Below are positions 57,245 through 64,000 of a stretch of DNA of 64,000 nucleotides, piece by piece; position 1 is the first letter of the stretch; every line of letters starts with the position of its first letter. Source of the DNA: Proteles cristata cristata (Eukaryota > Chordata > Mammalia > Carnivora > Hyaenidae); assembly GCA_017311185.1 (NCBI GenBank), contig JAESUZ010001269.1, positions 1,798,001 through 1,862,000 on the forward strand, given 5' to 3'. The translations under genes were made by a program, and so were the position numbers. Under the pieces are notes generated by a model, which saw only the letters and a program-made list of their open reading frames with translations, had not been told where the DNA came from and searched no databases.

Positions 57245-60200
57245 TATTAGCCATCAAAAAGAATGAAATCTTACCATTTGCAACACTGATGGAACTAGAG
57301 TGTATTATGCTAAGCTAAATAAGTCAGGCAGAGAAAAAGAAATATATTTCACTTGTATTTAAGAACATGAACAGATGAACACAGGGGAAAGGAAAAAATA
57401 AGATAGAGAGGAAGGCAAATCATAAGAGACTCTTAACAGAGAACTGAAGGTTGCTGGAGAGGAGGTGGGCAGGGGATGGGCTAAATGGGTGATGGGCATT
57501 AAGAAGGGCACTTATTGGGATTAGCACTGGGTGTTGCATTTAAGTGATGAATCAATAAATTGTCGTGAAACCCTATATGTTAACGAACTTGAATTTAAAT
57601 TGAAAAAAGGAAGAAAAATAAATAAAAATAAATACTATCTTATCTAGCACTTAACTAGACACTTCATATGGAGGTACATACATACACATATATATGCACT
57701 AGCCTTTTACAGTCAAGTCTTTGCAGGCTCATTCTGTCCAACATTTTGGCTTCAACTAATAACTTGTGCCCCCTTCTTTTTTTTTTTTTTTTAATGTTTA
57801 TTCATTTTTTGAGAGACAGAGACAGAGCACGAGCAGGGGAGGGACAGAGAGAGAGGGAGACACAGAATGTGAAGCAGGCTCCAGGCTCTGAGCTAGCTGT
57901 CAGCACAGAGCCTGATGTGGGGCTCGAACCCACAAACGGCGAGATCATGACCTGAGCTGAAGTCAGCTGCTTAACTGACTGAGCCACCCAGGCGCCCCAT
58001 ACTTGTGCCCCCTTCTTGAAACACTTATCCTTTTCTTGCTTCCATGCTGTACTCTTCCTAATTTCCTTCACCTTCTCTCCCCTACATCACCCTTTTCCTT
58101 CCTTCCCATCACCGAGAGGTCTCTAGTCACCTCCTCTTCTCCCTCTTCATGGACTGCTTCCTTCCTCTGTCCACTGGTCCTTTCACAGTAATTTCATAAT
58201 CATCACGATTTCGTCCTTGGGAAAAACCATTTCAGCTTTTATCACCTCACTACAGACATGACCTATAATTACCTAAGAGACCTTACCTGCATCCATTCGG
58301 CTCCATTACCTCTCCCTATGAATCCACCTAGTACAGAGATGCCAGTAAGAAGTCTCTCTAAAACCAGAAGAAACCCAAGGAAAGAAGCTACACTAGTCCT
58401 CTCCAAATGATTTTACCAATCCCTGCAGTGAACTCCCGATACTCAACCTTATTCCCCACTATACACAAACAGGGGGCCAATTTCAGTAAACTCACTTGCC
58501 TCTTCTGTTCTTATCAAGCCCTAACTATGCAGGCCATATCACTGTTGCTTTTCCAATAATACCCAATCCATATTTCACTGCCCAATACTAGACCCATCTC
58601 CTTCAAACTGCTTCTTAAATGTGCAGTTCTCAAGCTCTTGTTTTTGATGTCTAGAACTGTAAAATTTTTTTCGATGTTTATTTTTGAAAGAGAGAGAGAG
58701 AACGGGTTAGAGGCAGAGAGAGAGGGAGACACAGAATCCAAAGCAGGCTCCAGACTTTGAACTGTCAGCACAGAGCCTGATGCGGGGCTCAAACTCATGA
58801 ACTGTGAGACCATGACCTGAGCTGAAGTCGGACACTTAACCAACTGAGCCACCCAGGAGTCCCTGGATGTCTATAATTTTAAATTCATTGTTTTACATTC
58901 AGCCAAACTACAAGTTTTTAGACTTTAACAATAACCTAGTATCATATAAATTACTTTCATTTCTATGAACTTGCTCTTATATTTCAATGAATATCCTTCG
59001 TCAAAACGATTATAAGAGACATTAAAAATTATTTTGCAGGATCAGATTATAGTACTTTTAACATTCATCAGATCGAGCCAGATAGTAATTCCTCTGGATC
59101 TAAGGAAATTACCTGAAACATGTTATCATCTCTGCTGCTGCTGCTTTGCTTAGAGGATGACAGGGCTCTCGAAGTCTCACCAGTCTTTTGCTTCTTTACA
59201 GGTTTTTCTGGAGTAACCTGCTTTTTCCGCTTTAACTTGAAAGAAAAACAAGAATAATGGTTAAAATCTGCACACATAAGGAAAAAAACACATCTCAGGT
59301 TCAAACACTTCATGACTCCTTAGGACTTAAAACAATCGAAGGATTACATTTATTCATTAGAAGAACAATCCTAAATATATACACAGGCAAGTTTCAGTTG
59401 ACAAGAAAACGATGGGACTAACCTAATATCTAACACAGTGTTTTCAAAATGTGTTCCCAAGAGCCCAAAAGTCACTTCAGGCATCAAAGAGGTAATAACC
59501 AGAGAAACAGCTCTCTAACAGACCAGGTACCCACATCTGATTTCTTTGGGAAGAAAAAAAAAAAAAAAGATGGGGGTGTGGGTGTGCTGCTTTTGAATAA
59601 ACTTTTAGAAACCACAAGTCTATTAAGGTTACTCAGCTATTAATTTATTTTTACAAAGGAAATATATTAATTAGGAAGCATATAACCAACTTATTCTAAT
59701 CTAGGATATGTTATTTATTCACTGCCTATTCCAAAAGGGAGTTAAATTGACTTCGAAAATTATGAGTATGTGGGGTGCCTGGGTGGCTCAGTCCAAGTGT
59801 CTGACTCTTGATTTCAGCTCAAGTCATGATCTCACATTTCATGGGATCAAGCCCCAAGTCAGGCTCTGCATTGAGGATGGAACCTGCTTGGGATTCTCTC
59901 TCCCTCTCCTGCCCCTCCCCTGCTCACGCAGACGCGTGCATGCTCTCTCAAAATAAACAAACTTTTTTAAAAAAAGAAAGAAAAAATTTATGAGTACGCA
60001 AATCTAAGAAAGCTATTTTGTACTGAGCATTCATTAGATGTCAACAATTCAAGAACTTCCTCATCACAAAAAAAAAATCACCAAAGGTGGACAGCAATGT
60101 GTTAAACTAATATTCAAAATCAAAACAATATTTTAAATAAGGCAGCATTACTGTAAAAACTTTATACAGCCTCATTCTTAAAACTAGCTAATGCCTATGC

Positions 60201-61710
60201 AAACTAGTGGAGTTCCCAACCTAAACAATAGAGGGCAGTCATGTTCCTTTTAGTGGACAGTATAAACTGATGTGTTAAGTCTTACTAAACTAGATAAAGC
60301 TAGATAAAATATAATGTACATATATATAACTGAAAAAGTGAATGCATTTAATTTTTTTAAAGTGTATTTATTTTTGAAAGGCAGAGTATGAGCAGGGAAG
60401 GGGGAGAGAGAGAAGGAGACACAGAATCTGATGCAGACTCCAGGCTATGAGCTCTCCGCAGAGTGACCAGAGGCTCGAACCCCACAGAGATCGTGACCTG
60501 AGCCAAAGTCGGACGCTTATCCGACTGAGCCACCCAGGCGCCCCAAAACCAAATATATTTAAGTGCTTACAGAATTAAGAATATTATTTGGGACTAATGG
60601 CAAAAATCAATTCAGCTCAATAAGCAGAAAGTGACTATTCTTTATATCAGGGCCTGGACACTCTCTAGGGACTGGCACATAAAACTCAATAAAAATGTTA
60701 AATGATCTGACAATAAACTATTTGTAAAAAAAAAAAAAAAAATGTTAAATGAACATATTAAATTCCCATACCAAACGCAAATAAAAAGTTGAGATATTTC
60801 CTTCTGGACTACAGCTATGTATGCTCTTTGAGGCCTTATTTCAACCTTTAGATACTAGATTCTGTACTTCCCTATAAAGGTCCATCTCCTCCAAGATTCA
60901 CCCATAAGTTCTTTTAACTAACTGTCAACTAAACTCAGAGACAGAATTATACAAGCTTCTAAGAAATGAAAAGCTCTGCAGGGCAGAAGCTACAGTGTGG
61001 GGCTGCGCAGTTAAGCAGAATCCCCAGCTTCCCGCACAGCTGCCATCTAATGTAGAAAAAACCTGTCGTCAAAATGAGAAATTTCGTGTTTGCTTTGCTG
61101 GGTGTTGATTTAACTAAGAGGAGACCAGAGTAAATAACATTCTAACTTAACATGTACCAAGCCTACATTTTAAGTAACGCTGCTGGGCTGCATAAACATC
61201 AATGGCCGAGAAGACTGTCAAAATGGACACCTGCATTCAAAGAGTTCAGGTAATTTAGCTCAACGACAACAACACACAATACCTACAGATTAGGCAGATT
61301 TCCAATTAACGCAAATAGTGGCTTTGGCCTATTTCTAATACTATTCCCCCTACGGAGTAAGGTGGTGGTTCTGCAGGTTTAGTGTTCCTGGAAGTCCTCA
61401 GTGGGAGGCTTCTTAAAGTCAGAAGACTTGCTCAAGTCCCATTTAGGGGCCAGGAGTGTGCACGAACAAGTACCCCAGGCACTCTGGTCACGTGGTCCAG
61501 AACCATTTGCACTTTCAAAAACAGCCATCCAGGCTCTCCTTTTACCATTCTGACATGCCATGCTGTCCTTCAGAACTGGATGTGGGCAATAATGCTGAAT
61601 TAATAAGTATCACAGAAATGGCTTGTATTAATAGTCACCTTTTTGTCAACCTCACTGTCAGAATCACTGCCGGAAGAGCTTGAAGACACAAGTTCCTTTG
61701 ACTTAGGCAT
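48389..61710 (-). CDS. SUB1: SUB1 / PC4 transcription coactivator (4 coding exons)
   Basis: Four coding segments on the minus strand, 61710-61639, 59235-59113, 50479-50371 and 48468-48389, join with GT-AG introns into 384 nt, which is 127 residues plus TAA. That is the known length of mammalian SUB1/PC4. The N-terminus ([10 protein letters not shown], then a Ser/Asp/Glu-rich run and a Lys-rich run) is the regulatory region known to be phosphorylated by CK2. Residues from about 63 onward are the PC4 ssDNA-binding domain, and the residues known for ssDNA contact are present: Phe77, Lys78, Lys80 and Trp89. SUB1 is a nuclear protein that binds single-stranded and melted DNA and links activators to the RNA polymerase II machinery; it also acts in DNA repair and chromatin. 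Compared with the human protein as I remember it, residue 32 is Thr rather than Ala. There is no frameshift, stop or intron loss, so this is the functional gene and not a retrocopy. Confidence 0.97.
48753..48782. repeat. Inverted repeat, 11-bp arms, 8-base loop
   Basis: CTGCTAGCTTG (48753-48763) is the exact reverse complement of CAAGCTAGCAG (48772-48782). A related CAAGC occurs in the loop. Located in SUB1 intron 4, 285 bases from exon 5. Confidence 0.9.
49045..49185 (+). mobile_element. MIR SINE 3' half
   Basis: CTCTGAGCCTCAGTCTCCTC, GGGGGGTTGTGAACCAATAC and a GCTTAGTGTATCACCGGCAC end fit MIR. Lies in SUB1 intron 4. Confidence 0.75.
49931..50117 (+). mobile_element. Felid CAN SINE in SUB1 intron 4
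   Basis: GGGGCGTCTGGGTGGCTCAA head with a small deletion after TGTCCAAC. Confidence 0.94.
50371..50479 (-). CDS. SUB1: SUB1 exon 4 (residues 66-102, core of PC4 domain)
   Basis: A TTTTGCAG acceptor is followed by [15 protein letters not shown] and the exon runs on to GRK plus the first base of the Gly102 codon, then a GTGAGA donor. It is 109 nt. It carries the beta-ridge residues of the ssDNA-binding face (Phe77, Lys78, Lys80, Trp89). The Gly codon is split between this exon and the next. Confidence 0.96.
50592..50803 (+). mobile_element. Felid CAN SINE in SUB1 intron 3
   Basis: Perfect 14-bp duplication AAGAAATCTTTCTT at 50578-50591 and 50804-50817, about 110 bases from exon 4. Confidence 0.96.
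50895..51670 (+). mobile_element. Old L1 3' fragment with SINE inside
   Basis: Includes GGAAAATAGTATGGAGATTG, the CACTTCTGGGTATGTACC block and CAAATGTCCATGGTCAGATG, all ORF2 3' landmarks, and ends in an AATAAAAATC tail. It is interrupted at 51200-51363 by a deleted SINE. It is many substitutions from the young L1. Confidence 0.8.
51200..51363 (+). mobile_element. Felid CAN SINE with internal deletion
   Basis: The head is followed directly by GCACAGAGCCTGCTTAGGA; the B box region is missing. A second CT-rich piece after 51306 suggests rearrangement. Confidence 0.85.
52272..52513 (-). mobile_element. Felid CAN SINE
   Basis: Long GA-rich middle, right end GAGCCACCCAGGAATCCCC. Diverged. Confidence 0.93.
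52550..52768 (+). mobile_element. Felid CAN SINE
   Basis: Head GGGGCACCTGGGTGGCTGAG. Flanks share AAATGCTTAA. Confidence 0.93.
53288..53488 (+). mobile_element. Felid CAN SINE inside old L1
   Basis: Head GGGGCACTTGGGAGGCTCAG. Truncated CT part with a C-rich patch. Confidence 0.93.
53491..53695 (+). mobile_element. Felid CAN SINE inside old L1
   Basis: Lacks the GTTAAGCGTCCGA stretch between A box and CTTCGGCTCAGG. Follows the previous SINE without a gap. Confidence 0.93.
55004..55236 (+). mobile_element. Felid CAN SINE
   Basis: GGGGGGCGCCTGGGCGGCTCAG head, conserved boxes, long A tail at 55222-55236. Confidence 0.95.
55624..55670. repeat. (TA)n/(CA)n low-complexity DNA
   Basis: TATATATATG and CACACACATA repeats, imperfect. 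Confidence 0.85.
55966..56165 (-). mobile_element. Felid CAN SINE
   Basis: Flanks TTTTTAGTATTTTTT on both sides form the duplication. Right end GAGCCACGCAGGTGCCC. Confidence 0.95.
56726..56919 (+). mobile_element. Felid CAN SINE inside L1
   Basis: 17-bp duplication AAAATTAACAATTCAGG at 56709-56725 and 56920-56936 (one mismatch) splits an L1 ORF2 remnant. Confidence 0.95.
57209..57242. repeat. (CA)n microsatellite within L1
   Basis: About 17 CA units replacing part of the L1 3' coding sequence. Confidence 0.95.
57779..58000 (-). mobile_element. Felid CAN SINE
   Basis: Perfect 17-bp duplication ACTTGTGCCCCCTTCTT at 57762-57778 and 58001-58017. Confidence 0.97.
58665..58864 (-). mobile_element. 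Felid CAN SINE
   Basis: Flanking GATGTCTAGAACTGTAAA / GATGTCTATAATTTTAAA is a decayed duplication, so this is an older copy. Confidence 0.94.
59113..59235 (-). CDS. SUB1: SUB1 exon 3 (residues 25-65)
   Basis: The acceptor TTTCAAG precedes the codons for [12 protein letters not shown], and the exon ends in RDDNMFQ before a GTAATT donor. It is 123 nt, 41 codons, phase 0 at both ends. It encodes the basic linker, two Lys-rich patches that probably serve nuclear import and DNA contact, and a second Ser-rich patch. Thr32 differs from the Ala I recall at this place in human. Confidence 0.96.
59771..59982 (+). mobile_element. Felid CAN SINE in SUB1 intron 2
   Basis: Duplication AAATTATGAGTATG at 59757-59770, repeated as AAATTTATGAGTACG after the tail. 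Confidence 0.94.
60351..60544 (-). mobile_element. Felid CAN SINE in SUB1 intron 2
   Basis: Right end GCCACCCAGGCGCCCC intact. A deletion shortened the segment near 60450-60485. Confidence 0.94.
60706..60737 (+). mobile_element. Ultra-short L1 insertion (~20 bp plus A tail)
   Basis: TGACAATAAACTATTTGT followed by A's equals the terminal bases of the full-length L1. It is bracketed by perfect 15-bp duplications AAAAATGTTAAATGA at 60691-60705 and 60738-60752. It lies in SUB1 intron 2. Confidence 0.85.
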
Positions 61711-61711
61711 T
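61639..61711 (-). CDS. SUB1: SUB1 exon 2 (start codon, residues 1-24)
   Basis: Read on the minus strand, a polypyrimidine stretch ending TTTCAG is followed by a single A and then the ATG at 61710-61708. The exon codes for 24 residues ending in VDKK and stops in phase 0 at 61639, followed by a GTGACT donor. Only one base of 5' UTR lies in this exon, so the rest of the leader must come from an upstream non-coding exon. Five consecutive Ser codons and a Ser-Asp alternation give the acidic N-terminus typical of PC4. Confidence 0.96.
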
Positions 61712-63539
61712 CTGAAAGACAAATACATTGTATAAATAATTTACAAATTATTCCATTACCTCCAACTTAATCTCTCCCAAGCAAAAATTCAAGAAGTTCT
61801 ATGGTTCTACCATTTTGTGATACTGGAATTGTGACGTGCAGCACAATGCTAGAAGTTATACTCTTAATCTATGCTCCTCCAAGTTGAAAATAACACCCAG
61901 AACCCAGCAAGGAGAAAGAAGTAAAATGTCACACACATCTCACACTCCTACACCACTTTCTCAAAGCCATTGGGTCTTTTTATACTGCATTTTAGAGAGG
62001 TGAGAGGTTTATGGGTAAGATAAATTGCAAGGCAGCTGACAGCAATCTCCATTAAAACCAAGAAGTAGGAATATTCTCAGTACTGCTTTATATTTTGCAC
62101 TGAGGAGACCTAACAGAATTATTCACTGCAGGAAATGACCCCAACATTCACACAGCTGGGAGAAGAGCTGTACTATAGATATCCATAGCTAATTCACTTG
62201 CCACGATAATCCCATTTTTTCACATTTTATGTATGGTCTTAATGTTCTTTGGCTTTCTGACCATGCCATCAAAATAACAAGCACTCATTCAGAGTTCACA
62301 AAGTTATACATAATTTTTACAATTCATTACATTTTACACTGATTTTCTTCTCTGGCATATAATTAAAATTCTGAAGAATCTGCTTATGGGAGGTACACCA
62401 CCTCTTCTCAAATTCCTACTATGACCCTAGTTCCCTAGTGCCCCCAGAGGTACATACATAGCCCAGTCCCCTGCTTTCAAGTGGATGTTCACTGAGGGCC
62501 TGAGCACAGCCAGAGGGCCTTGTACATCTCTTTTTGCAGCGATTAAAAGAAAAGAGCTAAAGCCCAAATTTCAAGGAATTCCAAGGCATGCTGACTCTTT
62601 TCAACACACTTTATAACACCAAGTGGTAAACTGATTATTAAGATATCTTTTGCTTTCCATCCGAAAAGACTGGGCTCTATTAAATTTTATATACCCTAAA
62701 GGGCCCAATACATACAACATAGTCTATTAAACGTTGAATAAAGGGAAAAAGGCCACATTTTCTCCTCAAAAAATAATAATCTAGCTCTCTAAGACTAAAC
62801 TGGTCTTGACACTGGCATTGAATGTATTCCACAATAGGAGGTCAAGGTAAAAGAAGTGGGCCATCCATTCCAATTGTAGCCACTAATTTCAAAAAGCTCA
62901 AACATACCCAACCAGCCATGATGATTTTAACTGGTAATTTCTTAATGAGAAGAGTAAACTCAGGGAGAACCTACAACGTTCTGAACCATGTCCTATGTAC
63001 TAATCCTGTTACTGCTCCATTTTTTGCATCCTAAACTCCAAAATCAATTTAGGTTTTTTTAAGCTAGCAGCTAATAATGCCAAGAAACATTTTTAAAGAA
63101 GCAATTAAATTGAACATACCCTATTTTTTCACTTTGAAACAATCAAGCATAACTATACGGTCTATTAATAAATGCGGGGGGGGGCGGTGTGAGAGGGGAC
63201 GGCTAGGATTATTTCAAAGAATGACCTCGTAATTAACCCAAATTATAAGCCCATTCAACAACAAAAAAATCCAAGATAATGGTAACTAAGGTAACTTTGA
63301 ACTTTTGACAAAACGTATTTTTACTTTTACTTAATGAACCTTTACTGTTCAAAAAGGGGAGGGGGGAGGCAGGCTAGTAATTCAGGCAGGTGATATTAAA
63401 AAGCTAGTGTAGACTATATACAAAACGCAACCGAAAAAACGAATCTTCATTCTTTGATGATGGCGTGGAGGATTAGTAAAAACGAGGTGAAGATAAACGT
63501 AGACTAAAAGGCACATGAATTCGGTACGACACGAGGGTT
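61712..63539 (-). other. SUB1: SUB1 intron 1, sequenced part
   Basis: Unique AT-rich sequence with no SINE or L1 recognised. A run of nine G at 63176-63184 and a purine-rich patch at 63355-63370 are the only low-complexity spots. No coding potential was seen. Confidence 0.7.
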
Positions 63540-64000
63540 AGGAGCACCAACACTGGGAAGGGGATTGCGCGACGCCAGGAAGCTGCTGGAACCTTGGGGC
63601 TGGCAACGGCTGGGGCGGGGGGAGACAGGTTGGTCGAGGGGGCGTGGGAGGCGGCGAAGTGCGGAGGAGACCGTATGGGAAGAGGAGGGACTTGCACCAA
63701 GCGCCATTTTCTTCTCTCGAAGCATTAGCTACCCCCAGCACACCACCCGTCCTTCCCCCCAGCCCTCCTCCGACGGGGTCCGCTCTCTCCCTCCCCTAGA
63801 CAGCCCCCCACCCTGGGGGCCACGGTGAGAGCCCCAGCAGAGCCCTGAGGAGAGGCGGTCTCCGCACGCGCCCCCGCGGTGGCCCGGGCCGCCGCTGCAT
63901 TGTCCCGAGGGCGCCCCGGCCCCCTCCCCGCAGCTCCCCACCCCGCCCGGCCGCGCCCCGCTGCCCGGGACGGCCGCACTCGCCGCGCCGGAGCCATTCC
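63540..64000 (-). promoter_or_regulatory. CpG island, SUB1 promoter region (cut by window end)
   Basis: GC content and CpG frequency rise sharply from about 63540 and are extreme after 63830, unlike the AT-rich intron beside it. It sits about 2 kb upstream of exon 2 in the right orientation for a housekeeping-type promoter. Reading the minus strand, AAAATGGCGC at about 63711-63702 resembles a YY1 element, a motif often found just downstream of start sites. No convincing GTAAG/GTGAG donor was found, so exon 1 is either unresolved here or lies past the edge. Open frames in both directions are an effect of the GC bias. Confidence 0.75.

Larger units (their letters stand above)
56497..57635 (+). 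mobile_element. L1 ORF2 3' part and 3' UTR with SINE inside
   Basis: Aligns by eye to the same region as 30915-31800 of the young L1 (GAAGACATGAATAGACACTT, CAGGGAAATACAAATCAAAA, TTGGTGGGAATGC) and ends AACTTGAATTTAAATTG plus an A-rich tail. A SINE interrupts it at 56726-56919, and a CA repeat at 57209-57242 replaces the usual coding there. It is older than the full-length copy. Confidence 0.88.
50480..59112 (-). other. SUB1: SUB1 intron 3
   Basis: 8.6 kb intron between exons 3 and 4, the largest in the gene here. It is packed with SINEs on both strands and three old L1 3' fragments. Unique stretches at 51671-52270, 54081-55003, 55237-55965 and 58018-58645 showed no exon or RNA gene. Confidence 0.9.
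59236..61638 (-). other. SUB1: SUB1 intron 2
   Basis: 2.4 kb between exons 2 and 3 with GT-AG ends. It contains two SINEs (59771-59982 plus, 60351-60544 minus), one tiny L1 insertion (60706-60737) and otherwise unique sequence. Confidence 0.9.

Noticed and set aside
63176..63184. G-quadruplex at the nine-G run in intron 1
   Set aside because: Only one long G run with a weak partner at 63197-63200; evidence too thin for a call.
63725..63997. 90-codon minus-strand open frame in the CpG island
   Set aside because: GC-rich DNA has few stops; the SUB1 start codon is firmly in exon 2.

Overview
This is a mammalian nuclear genome window, almost certainly from a feliform carnivore (probably a felid). 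The evidence is 44 recognisable copies of the tRNA-Lys-derived carnivore SINE (CAN SINE, Felidae-type SINEC). Most begin with a close variant of GGGGCGCCTGGGTGGCTCAG, have a CT-rich middle and an A-rich tail, and many are flanked by target-site duplications. There is also a near-full-length L1 of matching age. No prokaryotic, organellar, CRISPR or phage-like system is present.

Right arm (about 45.4-64.0 kb): the SUB1 gene (PC4, positive cofactor 4, an ssDNA-binding transcription coactivator) lies on the minus strand. Its four coding exons can be read exactly: 61639-61711, 59113-59235, 50371-50479, and 48468 down to the stop at 48389. They join with GT-AG introns and no frame break into a 127-residue protein. 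A CpG-rich promoter region occupies the last ~460 bases. The non-coding first exon cannot be placed and may be cut by the window edge. Downstream of the stop, a ~3 kb SINE-free stretch with several minus-strand AATAAA signals is most likely the long 3' UTR.

Left and middle (1-45.4 kb): no host protein-coding gene could be supported. This is intergenic DNA made of SINEs, a 6.9 kb L1 (24.9-31.8 kb), old L1 fragments, three MaLR-type LTRs, MIR elements, microsatellites and unique sequence. From remembered human 5p13 gene order, this side probably faces NPR3; that is inference only.

The L1 at 24887-31798 keeps its 5' UTR (with a YY1-like site 12 bases in), ORF1, ORF2 and a short 3' UTR. ORF1 has two single-base frameshifts. 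ORF2 has two in-frame TGA codons, one in front of the reverse transcriptase core and one inside the C-terminal cysteine knuckle, so the copy is dead but young. Two extremely short L1 insertions (about 39 and 32 bp including tail), each bracketed by perfect target-site duplications, lie at 35838-35876 and 60706-60737. Several SINEs are nested in other SINE tails or in L1s and allow relative dating. I did not find a previously undescribed gene system; the points of interest are the repeat histories, the SUB1 3' UTR and a few candidate CTCF sites.
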